Assembly: GCA_963823105.1 (NCBI GenBank)
Contig: CAWGKC010000005.1
Span: 186,001-250,000 of the forward strand
Source of the DNA: JAJYKC01 sp963823105
GTDB lineage: Bacteria; Acidobacteriota; Terriglobia; Bryobacterales; Bryobacteraceae
DNA length: 64,000 nucleotides
Reading direction: 5' to 3'
Shown here piece by piece: positions 1 through 11,875 of this stretch (the stretch's first letter is position 1; each line of letters starts with the position of its first letter). The notes beneath the pieces are model-generated. The model saw nothing but the letters and a program-made list of their open reading frames with translations, did not search any database and was not told where the DNA came from. The position numbers and the translations under genes are program-made.

Positions 1-336
1 AAGAAATTCGGCGAACCGCGGTTGGCGCGATGGGGATTTGTGTCGGCGGCGGCGGGATTTAGCATGTTGGCGTTCACCTACCGGATACCGGCGCTGCTTG
101 CGGCCGCGGCGGTGATTTCGTTTGGCACGGGGGTGCTGCGGCCGGTGTTGACCAGCCTGATCACGCAGCGCACGGGAAAAGCGGAGCAGGGGACGGTGCT
201 GGGGCTGACGCAATCGCTGGCGTCGGTGAGCCAGATCGTCGCTCCTGCGGTGGGGGGCTTCCTAATCGGGCAGGGATGGCTGGTGGCGTGGGGGTTGGGG
301 ATGGCGGGGCTGTCGGTGACGGCGCTGTTTTTATGA
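1..336 (+). CDS. MFS transporter, C-terminal part (cut by window edge)
   Basis: The reading frame is open from the first base, so the gene starts upstream of the window; the TTG at 22 is internal. The 111 visible residues form about three hydrophobic helices. The segment around RPVLTSLITQR and the glycine-rich helix with APAVGGFLIG is typical of the last helices of drug-efflux MFS proteins (TetA/Bmr type). It ends with TGA at 334-336, 19 bases before the next small gene on the same strand, so the two may be co-transcribed. Substrate cannot be told from this part. Confidence 0.75.
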   Translation, partial: KKFGEPRLARWGFVSAAAGFSMLAFTYRIPALLAAAAVISFGTGVLRPVLTSLITQRTGKAEQGTVLGLTQSLASVSQIVAPAVGGFLIGQGWLVAWGLGMAGLSVTALFL

Positions 337-355
337 GGGCGGCGAGAGGCCCGGA

Positions 356-577
356 GTGCGAGAATCGGGCATGAGCGAGTTTCGATGGAGCTATGCCGTG
401 AACGCGGTGCTTTATGCCACGACGGGGATCGGGGTGTTGGCGGTGGCTTTGTTTTTGTTGGAACGCGTCACACATTTTTGGCGGGCGGTGGCGGAAGAAA
501 AGAACGTGGCGCTGTCGATATTGATCGGCGCGGTGGTTATCGCGGTGGGGCTAATCGTCGCGGCGGCCGTTCACTAA
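356..577 (+). CDS. DUF350-type small membrane protein
   Basis: This 73-residue protein (68 if the ATG at 371 is used rather than the GTG at 356) has two hydrophobic helices, residues ~14-34 and ~50-72. They are joined by a short polar loop containing ERVTHFWRAVAEEKN. The second helix (ALSILIGAVVIAVGLIVAAAV) is characteristic of DUF350, a family of inner-membrane proteins of unknown function. Family members often carry two such pairs; this is the single-pair short form. No strong ribosome binding site is visible at either start. It lies just upstream of the rRNA operon promoter region. Confidence 0.65.
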   Translation: MRESGMSEFRWSYAVNAVLYATTGIGVLAVALFLLERVTHFWRAVAEEKNVALSILIGAVVIAVGLIVAAAVH

Positions 578-674
578 AGATCTGCAAAGAAAGCGGTTGT
601 TTGCGTGAGAGAGGCGGATGGAGGGGCGTTTTGGGATGTTGGGAGGGGGAGGGGAAATCCTGTTAACATTCCCG

Positions 675-703
675 TTGCGAGGGGAAAAAGCGTTTGCTAT
701 TCT
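675..703 (+). promoter_or_regulatory. candidate rRNA promoter P1
   Basis: TTGCGA at 675-680 and TATTCT at 698-703 are separated by 17 bases, each matching 4 of 6 sigma-70 consensus positions. A TG dinucleotide at 695-696 gives an extended -10. It lies about 370 bases upstream of mature 16S. Inferred from sequence only. Confidence 0.4.
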
Positions 704-745
704 GAGGAAGTCGCCCATGAGCCGCCGGGAAAAGAAGGCGGCTGC

Positions 746-792
746 AAAAAAATAAATAATCGATTGCATTGGGCGCGCGAATTTGGTAGTCT
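746..792 (+). promoter_or_regulatory. candidate rRNA promoter P2 with UP element
   Basis: An A/T-only stretch at 746-760 lies immediately upstream of TTGCAT (764-769), which is followed after 17 bases by TAGTCT (787-792). The AT tract in an otherwise GC-rich genome sits where an rRNA UP element would contact the RNA polymerase alpha subunit. The hexamers themselves are weak (3 of 6 each), so the case rests on the UP element and the position before the rRNA leader. Confidence 0.45.
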
Positions 793-987
793 GATTGAAG
801 GCGTCAGTGAGTTCTTGAAGGCAGGAAGTTCGAGGCAGTAGAAACCCTCCCCCTGACCGGTCAGTTCTTTCACTCCCCCACGATTTTTGACAAGAGCGAT
901 TTCCGTTTTGGGGATTGTTCGCGTTAAAACGGCTTTCGAGGCCGGCGGTTAGCTGGACTTTCTTCGGATCGTTTGGCGGACCGCGCA

Positions 988-1000
988 GATCTTTGACAAT
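988..1000 (+). promoter_or_regulatory. boxA-like antitermination site in rRNA leader
   Basis: GATCTTTGACAAT resembles the boxA core of bacterial rRNA leaders (E. coli core CTTTAACAA) and recurs almost exactly at 3067-3079 between the tRNAs and 23S. The two placements, leader and spacer, are those used by the Nus antitermination complex. The embedded TTGACA is therefore more likely boxA than a -35 box. Confidence 0.55.
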
Positions 1001-1072
1001 CTGGTTGGACGCAAAAGTAATATTTCGTCAGAAACTTTGAGTCAATAGCCGGACTTTTTTAGTCTCACAAGA

Positions 1073-2593
<1,521 letters not shown>

Positions 2594-2819
2594 AGAGAAC
2601 GTGGGTGGAGCCACTGAAGCCGTTCCGGCGCGAAGTCTGCGCTGGGGAGGTATCAAAGTAGGTGGCAGCCGTTCCACTCTACCGATGGTTCACTTCGGTG
2701 GGCCGTCCAAATATAGTTCGGTTTCTCCACTTAGGGTTTCTGATTTGTTATTTGGTGGTGGCGGCTTTATGCCGTTCCGCCGGCGTCCAATCGGCCTCGA
2801 TTAGAATTTCACTTTTTCA

Positions 2820-2895
2820 GGGGCTGTAGCTCAGCTGGGAGAGCGCCTGATTTGCATTCAGGAGGTCGCCGGTTCGATCCCGACCAGCTCCACCA
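2820..2895 (+). tRNA. tRNA-Ala (anticodon TGC)
   Basis: Cloverleaf of 76 nt including encoded CCA. The acceptor arm GGGGCTG (2820-2826) pairs with CAGCTCC (2885-2891). The anticodon stem CCTGA/TCAGG encloses TTTGCAT with TGC at 2853-2855, and the T arm contains GGTTCGATCC. It sits in the 16S-23S spacer in the usual position. Confidence 0.97.
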
Positions 2896-2902
2896 GACAA
2901 GC

Positions 2903-2979
<77 letters not shown>

Positions 2980-3066
2980 CACCCATCCGGGAGCCATGCG
3001 TAGGCGGCGATCGCGAGAGCGGTCGCCTCGTACGGATGGCCGAGCCGGAAACGGCGAAGTCATCAC

Positions 3067-3079
3067 GATCTTTGACAAT
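3067..3079 (+). promoter_or_regulatory. boxA-like site in 16S-23S spacer
   Basis: GATCTTTGACAAT repeats the motif at 988-1000. It immediately precedes the 5' strand of the 23S processing stem and the 23S gene, the position of the spacer boxA in other rRNA operons. Confidence 0.5.
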
Positions 3080-3184
3080 TGAATATTGACGGGCAACACA
3101 AGTTGCAACGAACGCCGCCGCGCGAACCTATGCGGTGGCGGGCGCTAGTAAATTCTAGAGAAGTATGTTTAGAGTAAATTTTAT

Positions 3185-3188
<4 letters not shown>
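3073..3188 (+). other. 5' strand of pre-23S processing stem
   Basis: Bases 3163-3188 are the reverse complement of 6111-6136 with one mismatch. Bases 3073-3102 are complementary to 6141-6170 with a few mismatches. Together they close the whole 23S region in an interrupted helix of about 50 pairs, the normal RNase III substrate for excising pre-23S rRNA. Confidence 0.8.
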
Positions 3189-6110
<2,922 letters not shown>

Positions 6111-6115
<5 letters not shown>

Positions 6116-6170
6116 TAAAATTTACTGTAAACATACAGCGTCTTGTGTCGCCCGTCAATATTCTTGTCAT
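6111..6170 (+). other. 3' strand of pre-23S processing stem
   Basis: 6111-6136 and 6141-6170 pair with 3163-3188 and 3073-3102 respectively, completing the helix around 23S just before 5S. Confidence 0.8.
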
Positions 6171-6177
6171 CCAACTT

Positions 6178-6342
<165 letters not shown>

Positions 6343-6424
6343 ATCGGGAAGATCGGCCCAGGCGTGCCATTAACGCGGAAGTGGGGCGAATGCGCCTTTC
6401 GTAGCTTTTGTCGCAACTCTTCTC

Positions 6425-6453
6425 TTGACAAACGGGTAAGACGGTGGTAACGT
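6425..6453 (+). promoter_or_regulatory. candidate promoter for the 6468 gene
   Basis: A perfect TTGACA (6425-6430), a 17-base spacer and a weak TAACGT (6448-6453). The predicted start near 6460 would place the AGGAGG motif at the very 5' end of the mRNA, leaving almost no leader. Confidence 0.45.
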
Positions 6454-6467
6454 CTGCCTAGGAGGAA

Positions 6468-6953
6468 ATGGGGTGCGCCTCTTCTCTTCTCTTCTCTTCT
6501 CTTCTCGCGGGGCTGAGCCAAAGCGCTCCCGCGATGCAATGGGGCAATCAGTCGCCTCTGCCGGCGGGTTCAATTGACGGAGCCGTCAATCCTGAATTGA
6601 TCCCGGACGTGGTTGCCTATAGGCTCTTCTTTTCGGCAGCCGCAGAAGGATCGTCGCCGTCCTCCCTACAGGTCGTCCGACAAGACGCTAAGTTGCGGCC
6701 CATCCAACTCGCGCCCGACGACAAGGCGGCGTTAGTGGATGCCCTGTCGGAATTCAAGAACAATATCGCGCAGGCCCTGACTTTGCCGTCGCCGGTGCCG
6801 GGCTACCTGGATGCCACTGCGCAAGCCACGGTTGACCGGCTAAGGACGAAAATGAGCGCGGGCGGTTTCCAGCGGATGGAAGCGTACGTTCGAAGCCAAA
6901 AGAGGCTCATGAAGCGGGTGCCCTATCCGGACATGGCGGGGCACGGTCACTAG
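6468..6953 (+). CDS. secreted hypothetical protein with repeat-coded signal peptide
   Basis: 161 residues. Residues 1-22 look like a signal peptide whose hydrophobic core (SSLLFSSLLAG) is encoded entirely by a (CTCTT)n tract; cleavage is likely after SAPA. The mature part is mostly helical, contains PELIPDVVAYRLFF and a basic stretch RSQKRLMKR, and ends in GHGH, a possible metal-binding tail. The Shine-Dalgarno GGAGG is only two bases from the ATG at 6468, closer than usual; an overlapping GTG at 6473 lies in another frame with better spacing. I do not recognise the family by name. The next gene starts 9 bases later. Confidence 0.6.
   Translation: MGCASSLLFSSLLAGLSQSAPAMQWGNQSPLPAGSIDGAVNPELIPDVVAYRLFFSAAAEGSSPSSLQVVRQDAKLRPIQLAPDDKAALVDALSEFKNNIAQALTLPSPVPGYLDATAQATVDRLRTKMSAGGFQRMEAYVRSQKRLMKRVPYPDMAGHGH
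6479..6506 (+). repeat. simple sequence repeat (CTCTT) x 5.6 inside coding region
   Basis: A pure pentanucleotide tract of 28 bases lies within codons 4-13 of the 6468 gene. Because five is not a multiple of three, gain or loss of one unit would shift the frame. Confidence 0.95.
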
Positions 6954-6962
6954 AGGTCCTCC

Positions 6963-7640
6963 ATGGGTATGCCAAAGCTGTGGAAATACGTTGGGTTGGC
7001 TCTCGTCGGCGGCGCCGCCGCGGCTCAGCAGCCGACGGTCGACATCTACACGAACGTATCGTTCGACTCTCGGATCACGACCGCCTATGCCACGGGCGTC
7101 ATGCAGGTGGACATGGCGAATGTCGCATACTGCAACATGCATCCCTATCTCTGCGACGGCGCCACGCACACCTATCGTCAGACTGTTACGATCAAAAGCC
7201 CGAGCGGCCGGACGGGCTCGTGTAGTTTCAATAGCCAGTATCCGGCGATGACGCCAGTAAACCTGCAATGCGAGGCGGATCTTGGCATTAATGGAGAGTT
7301 GGGGGCTTTCTCTCTTCAGACCGCTCAAAATGCCAGTTGTACCGTCGCAGGAACCTTTTTGGCGTCGCTATGGAACGGCTTTTTCAGCTCCAACAATTCG
7401 GTAACCGAGTATTACAATAGGGGCGAGGTAAGCGGTGGATGGGTTTATACCTACTATCCAAATACCGCGTCCTGTAATTGTACATGTCGAGCGCCGGACG
7501 ACATAACCCGGGGCTCAAACTATCCCTACTGGCAAATAGTGATAGGCTGGACTAGTTTTTTCGGCGTTGTGGACTGCGCCAGTCAGACGCCATACTATGC
7601 GGACCGCGGTATGTACGGGCCCACTGCTTGCGGAGGTTAG
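6963..7640 (+). CDS. secreted cysteine-rich hypothetical protein
   Basis: 225 residues. A basic N terminus and hydrophobic stretch (residues ~8-20, ending AAAA) give a signal peptide with likely cleavage before QQPTVD. The mature chain is rich in Tyr, Thr and Ser and has nine to eleven cysteines, including CNCTC near residue 173. This suggests a disulfide-bonded extracellular beta-rich protein. No catalytic motif is visible. It follows the 6468 gene by 9 bases, so they are probably one transcript. Family not recognised. Confidence 0.6.
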   Translation: MGMPKLWKYVGLALVGGAAAAQQPTVDIYTNVSFDSRITTAYATGVMQVDMANVAYCNMHPYLCDGATHTYRQTVTIKSPSGRTGSCSFNSQYPAMTPVNLQCEADLGINGELGAFSLQTAQNASCTVAGTFLASLWNGFFSSNNSVTEYYNRGEVSGGWVYTYYPNTASCNCTCRAPDDITRGSNYPYWQIVIGWTSFFGVVDCASQTPYYADRGMYGPTACGG

Positions 7641-7675
7641 GTGTGGCAGATCCGTAGACTGCCCCCGATTCGAGC

Positions 7676-8167
7676 ATGATTCCAGCCTTCAATCCATTGA
7701 GAGGGCCGCTGCTCCTGAGTCTCTTTGCGATCACATCGGGCTCGGTCGGTTGCGGCTACGGCGTCGCTCCTCGCGACAGGCTCATCGGCGCGGTGGACCA
7801 AACCATGACACTGTGGCTGAAGGGCGATTTAGACACGATCTACAATTCTTTGGCTCCTCCAAAGCTGTTTCCAAGAGAAACATGGATGGAGACTGTGACG
7901 GCGCGCCGGAGTTTAGGACGTCCCATATCGTATCGCGTCAACCGCATTACAAATTTTACGCCGACCGTTGGGGGCCTTCGGGTCTTCCCAAACCTGCTTT
8001 GGGGCGTGACGACTTCGGCGATTTATGAGACGGGCGGCGGCGAGGTGAATCTCCTTTTTCGGGATCAGGATGGCAGACTGGAGCTGTTAAACTTCGACGT
8101 CCCTCCCCTTCGGGATCAGGATGGCAGACTGGAGCCGTTAAACTTCGACGTTCCTCCCCGGGACTGA
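7676..8167 (+). CDS. probable lipoprotein, hypothetical, with duplicated C-terminal segment
   Basis: 163 residues. The N-terminal hydrophobic segment ends in SGSVGC, a possible but imperfect lipobox with Cys at residue 26, so membrane anchoring is likely but not certain. The body resembles small DUF-type periplasmic proteins (residues 30-125), with no catalytic motif. The last 34 residues are a 17-residue unit (RDQDGRLE-LNFDVPP type) present twice through a 51-bp tandem duplication. Third gene of the accessory block between the two 5S-derived repeats. Confidence 0.55.
   Translation: MIPAFNPLRGPLLLSLFAITSGSVGCGYGVAPRDRLIGAVDQTMTLWLKGDLDTIYNSLAPPKLFPRETWMETVTARRSLGRPISYRVNRITNFTPTVGGLRVFPNLLWGVTTSAIYETGGGEVNLLFRDQDGRLELLNFDVPPLRDQDGRLEPLNFDVPPRD
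8060..8161 (+). repeat. 51-bp tandem duplication inside the 7676 gene
   Basis: 8060-8110 and 8111-8161 are identical but for about three bases. The period is a multiple of three, so the frame is kept and the protein is lengthened by 17 residues. Confidence 0.95.
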
Positions 8168-8296
8168 TGGTTCGCTCGAGGCGAGTTCGGGAAGCGGTTG
8201 TGCGCTCGTCACGCGAGGCTGTTCCGTGTGTCGTCCCGTCGTGCGATCACCTGACGACTGTTCACCGGCCCGCTTCGGTCGTCATATGCCCGTTTT

Positions 8297-8409
8297 TTAA
8301 GCACTTCAGCCCCGATGGTACTGCACGCGCGAGTGTGTGGGAGAGTATGAAGTTGCCCGATTAAAAACAAATACCCCGGCGCCAGCAATGGCTTCCCGGG
8401 GTTTTTTGT
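8297..8409 (+). repeat. 113-bp direct repeat, copy 2 (5S rRNA fragment + terminator)
   Basis: Matches 6230-6342 at a constant offset of 2067 with about three mismatches. It holds the 3' half of 5S (no 5' half, so not functional as 5S) and an intact intrinsic terminator (stem 8374-8379/8396-8401, T tract to 8407). The rest of 8168-8604 shows no gene I can support. Confidence 0.93.
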
Positions 8410-8604
8410 TTCGTTGGACCCTGTTGCTCAGCGCGTGGTCGTGGTGAGACGGCCCGGTGCGCACCCGCCGCGATCGCGTGTGAGGGGCGCTCAAACGACA
8501 CGTCATGAGGAACGAGCCGTGCTATTCTGAACCCGCGAGTAAATGGAGCGGCTGACGGATGCCGGTCCGGAATCTCAATGGATTGCAGGCGCCCCTCAAC
8601 CTCC

Positions 8605-9117
8605 ATGACCCACGCGACCGAAATAATCCAGCAGTACCGGCTTGCCTTGCGCCACATTTGGAATTCCCATTTTTGGGGCAATCAAGGCCCGTCCTTCCGC
8701 GACTGGGAATCCGTGCGAGATTTCGAGAAGTTGAAACTCCCCTTCTACGAGGCTCTCGTTGCGCGGCGGCTCGAACCGCTCGGCGCCGTCCCAAGGGCGG
8801 TCTTCGGCAATGCGTTCAGGGTCGTTCCGCCCGCGCGCTCCGGCCAACTGTCGATGATTCAAATTGAGACCGTCGACGGCCAATGGAGTCCGTTCGCGGG
8901 TCCGTTCCAAGCTGGCGACGTGAACCTGATCCTCCTGGATTTCTTCGACTGGGACGTGTTGAACTGGAGAGATTTCCGATATTACCTAGTTCGAGTCGAC
9001 TCTTTCGAGGGGAGACCGGAGGCCGTCGGCCGCCAAGGACTGGTCGATGTTCTTGACTCGGATGTCGTCTGGAACTGGAACGACGCCGCGGTGCCCGCCA
9101 ACCCTGCCGGGCAGTAG
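8605..9117 (+). CDS. hypothetical protein
   Basis: 170 residues from the ATG at 8605; an in-frame ATG at 8578 would add nine residues that look non-coding. Composition is soluble and rich in Trp, Phe and Asp, with no signal peptide or membrane segment. The C-terminal half contains the acidic-aromatic stretch LLDFFDWDVLNWRDFRYYLV. It lies alone between the duplicated 5S fragment and a third terminator copy. I do not recognise the family and give no function. Confidence 0.5.
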   Translation: MTHATEIIQQYRLALRHIWNSHFWGNQGPSFRDWESVRDFEKLKLPFYEALVARRLEPLGAVPRAVFGNAFRVVPPARSGQLSMIQIETVDGQWSPFAGPFQAGDVNLILLDFFDWDVLNWRDFRYYLVRVDSFEGRPEAVGRQGLVDVLDSDVVWNWNDAAVPANPAGQ

Positions 9118-9164
9118 ATCGCCTTTGGGCTTCGTGCAGCCAACGGTCAAGAACTGCAGCGCTC

Positions 9165-9198
9165 CCCCGGCGCCAGCGATGGCTTCCCGGGGTTTTTT
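9165..9198 (+). terminator. intrinsic terminator, third copy of the rRNA terminator
   Basis: CCCCGG (9165-9170) pairs with CCGGGG (9187-9192) and six T follow. The sequence equals the rRNA terminator except for one loop base (GCGA instead of GCAA). It isolates hemD from the accessory genes. Confidence 0.9.
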
Positions 9199-9216
9199 GT
9201 TCTACGCTGAAAAGCG

Positions 9217-10038
9217 ATGCCGTTCGATGGGTTGCGTGTCGTTTGTTTCGAGAGCCGGCGTGGGAAGGAGATGGGGGAATTGATCCGGCGCAAAGGCGGG
9301 GACGCTTTCGTCGCGCCCTCGATGCGCGAGGTTCCGCTCGAAGACAATCACGAGGCGTTCGAATTCGCCGAGCGGTTATTTGGCGGCGAGTTTGACGCGA
9401 TGGTCCTATTGACGGGCGTTGGCACGCGGGCGTTGAACCAGATTCTGGTTACGCGATACGGCGAGGAGCGGTTTGCCGACGCGATGCGGGGGATGACCGT
9501 CGTAGCGCGAGGGCCGAAGCCGGCGGCGGCGTTGCGGGAGATGAAAGTGCCGGTGACGGTGATGGCGCCGGAGCCGAATACGTGGCGCGAGTTGTTGGCG
9601 GCGATGGAGGGGCGCCCGGAGAAGAAGATCGCGGTGCAGGAGTTTGGAAAGGCGAGCCCGGAGTTGTTGGACGGATTGCGGGCGCGCGGCGCGGAGGTGA
9701 CGACCGTTCGGGTTTATCGGTGGGACTTGCCGGAAGATACGGAACCGCTGAGAGAGGCCGCGCGGCGAATCGCGGCGGGCACGTTGGACGTGGCGATGTT
9801 TACGACGTCGATCCAGATCGCGCATCTGGCGCGGATCGCGGCGGAGGAGAAGCTGGAAGAAGCGGTCATGGGCGGATTACGAAGAATGGCGGTGGCGTCG
9901 ATCGGGCCGACGACGACCGAGGCGCTGGAGGAGTTTGGCATCCGGCCGGACCTGGAACCAAGCCATCCGAAGATGGGTTATCTCGTGGCGGAGACGGCGG
10001 AGCGGGCGGCGGAAATTCTAGCTTTGAAGCGGGGGTGA
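9217..10038 (+). CDS. hemD: uroporphyrinogen-III synthase
   Basis: 273 residues, the usual length. HemD closes and isomerises hydroxymethylbilane to uroporphyrinogen III in heme and siroheme synthesis. The two-lobed fold is visible as an N-terminal half with FDAMVLLTGVGTRAL and a C-terminal half with DVAMFTTSIQIAHL and VASIGPTTTEAL, the conserved region around the cleft. The family has little sequence conservation, so the assignment rests on these motifs, length and overall pattern. It is followed one base later by atpZ, so hemD and the F0 genes are probably one transcript, insulated upstream by the terminator at 9165. Confidence 0.85.
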   Translation: MPFDGLRVVCFESRRGKEMGELIRRKGGDAFVAPSMREVPLEDNHEAFEFAERLFGGEFDAMVLLTGVGTRALNQILVTRYGEERFADAMRGMTVVARGPKPAAALREMKVPVTVMAPEPNTWRELLAAMEGRPEKKIAVQEFGKASPELLDGLRARGAEVTTVRVYRWDLPEDTEPLREAARRIAAGTLDVAMFTTSIQIAHLARIAAEEKLEEAVMGGLRRMAVASIGPTTTEALEEFGIRPDLEPSHPKMGYLVAETAERAAEILALKRG

Positions 10039-10039
10039 A

Positions 10040-10258
10040 ATGGCGAAGGACGGCAATAACCCGTTTCAACTTCTGGGGCGGTATTCGTATCTGGCGTTCC
10101 TCTTACCGGTGGCGACGTTCGTCGGATATGGCATTGGGTATCTGCTGGACAAGGCGTTTCACACGCACTTTCTCTATCTGATTTTTCTGCTGCTGGGCAT
10201 TGCCTCGGGATTCATTGAATTGATCCGCGAGGTGAATCGGGACGATGCCGGAAAGTGA
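10040..10258 (+). CDS. atpZ: AtpZ/AtpI-type F0F1 ATPase accessory membrane protein
   Basis: 72 residues with two hydrophobic helices (about 16-36 and 42-60), containing the family pattern GYGIGYLLDKAF, then LLLGIASGF and a charged C terminus. Such proteins precede ATP synthase operons in many bacteria and are implicated in c-ring assembly or Mg2+/Ca2+ transport; the exact role is not settled. It overlaps the next gene by 14 bases, which implies translational coupling. Confidence 0.8.
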   Translation: MAKDGNNPFQLLGRYSYLAFLLPVATFVGYGIGYLLDKAFHTHFLYLIFLLLGIASGFIELIREVNRDDAGK

Positions 10259-10625
10259 GGACCAGTTCTACCGGTTGTCGATCCGGCGGATCGCGAGATG
10301 GATGGTTGCGATCGGCGCGGCGGGAGCGGTCTACGCGGGGATCGCGCGTGGGTGGCGATGGGGCGTGGGGTTTGCGATGGGCGCGGCGGTTTCGGGGCTG
10401 AGCTTCTGGCGCTGGAGCAAAGTGGTGGAGGGTCTGGGCCAAGAAAAAACGGGCGGACGGCCGCTGCGTTGGGTGATGCGTTTTGGGCTGATCGCGGCCG
10501 TTGCGTATGTTACGATAACGTATTCGGGCCTTAGCGTCGTGGCGGCACTATTGGGGCTTCTGGTGGCTGCGATGGCGGTAGTTTTCGAAATCGTTTTTCA
10601 ACTCATTTCATCGGGAAACAAATAA
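10245..10625 (+). CDS. atpI: ATP synthase subunit I-like membrane protein
   Basis: 126 residues with four predicted membrane helices (about 17-34, 40-56, 75-93 and 97-120), the topology of the AtpI (subunit I) family that helps assemble the F0 c-ring. Sequence conservation in this family is low, so the call depends on topology plus its position between atpZ and atpB. The start overlaps atpZ by 14 bases; the stop is 7 bases before atpB. Confidence 0.75.
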   Translation: MPESEDQFYRLSIRRIARWMVAIGAAGAVYAGIARGWRWGVGFAMGAAVSGLSFWRWSKVVEGLGQEKTGGRPLRWVMRFGLIAAVAYVTITYSGLSVVAALLGLLVAAMAVVFEIVFQLISSGNK

Positions 10626-10632
10626 GCGAACT

Positions 10633-11367
10633 ATGCAGGAACACGAAAACTGGCTTGCGGCGCTGCTGAACAAGACGCTGGCCGGGCCGGCGAACTCGGC
10701 GCTGGACGCGCTGAAAATGGCGCACGATCCTGCGCATCCCTGGTCGAACTGGATGGGGATGGAACTGTTGGTGGCGCTTCTGATCGTGATCGTCTTCGCG
10801 TTCTTGCGCGCGAATCTGTCGATGGACAATCCTGGCAAACTGCAGCATCTTTTGGAAGAGGTGTATTCGTTTCTCGAAGGCCAGGCGGCCGACACCATCG
10901 ACCATCACGACGGCAAATACATTTCGTTCTTCGGCACGCTATTCATCTTTATCCTGTTCATGAACCTGATCGGCATCATTCCCGGATTCGACGCGCCGAC
11001 GATGTTCCCGATGGTGCCGGCCGGTTGCGCCATCGCGGTCTTTCTTTATTACAACTGGATGGGCATTCGCGAACGGGGATTGTGGAAATATCTGGCGCAC
11101 TTCGCGGGTCCGGTGCCGGCGATCGCGCTCCTGATGATCCCGATCGAGATCATCAGCCACTTGGCGCGGCCGTTGTCGCTCACCATTCGTCTGTACGCGA
11201 ACATGTTCGCGGGCGAGAAGGTGACGCTGGCTTTCATGGCGCTGGTGCCGGTGCTGCTGCCGGCGGTATTCATGGGGCTGCACGTGTTCGTGAGTTTTCT
11301 GCAAGCCTACATTTTCGCGCTGATGGCGATGATTTACGTCGGCACGGCGATCGCCGAGGAACACTAA
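10633..11367 (+). CDS. atpB: F0F1 ATP synthase subunit a
   Basis: 244 residues, five to six membrane helices. The functional arginine needed for ion translocation lies in the conserved segment LTIRLYANMFAGEK. The preceding FMNLIGIIPGF and the C-terminal FVSFLQAYIFALMAMIYV are also family signatures. Subunit a forms the ion half-channels at the stator/c-ring interface. Only membrane-sector genes are here; the b, delta and F1 subunits are outside the window, so the ATP synthase genes are split into at least two clusters. Confidence 0.97.
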   Translation: MQEHENWLAALLNKTLAGPANSALDALKMAHDPAHPWSNWMGMELLVALLIVIVFAFLRANLSMDNPGKLQHLLEEVYSFLEGQAADTIDHHDGKYISFFGTLFIFILFMNLIGIIPGFDAPTMFPMVPAGCAIAVFLYYNWMGIRERGLWKYLAHFAGPVPAIALLMIPIEIISHLARPLSLTIRLYANMFAGEKVTLAFMALVPVLLPAVFMGLHVFVSFLQAYIFALMAMIYVGTAIAEEH

Positions 11368-11471
11368 TTTATAATGGCTTTCTCGCTGGCGAGCGTGAGC
11401 CGCCCATCCCCCAGGATAGGGACGGAACCACCTCCTCGCCGGCAAATCATGAAAGAAGGAGCGGAGAAATT

Positions 11472-11774
11472 ATGAAGTTGAAAACGATGATGTTGCTGGC
11501 GATCCTGTTTTTGATCGCCGTGCCGATGTTCGCGGCCGATGGAACGGGCGCCGGGTTCAGTCCCAAGGAATGGAAGCCGGTGTTTGCCGGCATCGGGATG
11601 GCCATCGCCTCGGGCCTGTGCGGCTTGGGGCAGGGCAAGGCGGTCGCCGGCGCGGCGGAAGCCATGGCCAGGAATCCGGGAGCGATCAACGCGATTCGCG
11701 GCGCCCTCATTCTTGGCCTGGTGCTGATCGAGTCGCTGGCGCTCTACACGCTGGTCATTATCTTCTCGGTCTAA
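11472..11774 (+). CDS. atpE: F0F1 ATP synthase subunit c, with N-terminal signal-like extension
   Basis: 100 residues from the ATG at 11472, preceded by GAAGGAGCGGAG. Residues 1-21 form an extra hydrophobic, signal-peptide-like segment ending MFAAD; the two ring helices follow. The hinge loop is ARNPGA (66-71) and the ion carboxylate is Glu87. Gln54, Glu87, Ser88 and Tyr92 occupy the positions of Q32, E65, S66 and Y70 in the Na+-binding c subunit of Ilyobacter tartaricus (same 33-residue spacing between Gln and Glu). Leu89 replaces T67. Sodium coupling is therefore possible but not proven. It ends with a stem-loop at 11796. Confidence 0.95.
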   Translation: MKLKTMMLLAILFLIAVPMFAADGTGAGFSPKEWKPVFAGIGMAIASGLCGLGQGKAVAGAAEAMARNPGAINAIRGALILGLVLIESLALYTLVIIFSV

Positions 11775-11795
11775 CGGCAAACTTTCGCAACGCAT

Positions 11796-11842
11796 ACGGG
11801 CGGGTTCGCCCCGCGGAGAGATTCGCGGGCTTGCCCGCCCGT
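11796..11842 (+). terminator. stem-loop downstream of atpE
   Basis: ACGGGCGGG (11796-11804) pairs exactly with CCCGCCCGT (11834-11842), and an inner CCGCG/CGCGG pairing is possible. There is no T tract, so this may be an mRNA-stabilising or weak termination structure. Confidence 0.5.
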
Positions 11843-11875
11843 GGTGTTTCCGGCGATCATTAAAAAAGAACATCC

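Noticed and set aside
993..1023. TTGACA ... TAATAT as an rRNA promoter
   Set aside because: The TTGACA is part of a boxA-like motif that recurs before 23S, and the spacer would be 19 bases.
8167..8364. Short open frame after the 7676 gene
   Set aside because: Half of it is translation of the duplicated 5S fragment; no start context.
11025..11471. Long N-terminal extension of atpE
   Set aside because: It runs through atpB in another frame; the true start is the ATG at 11472 with a good ribosome binding site.
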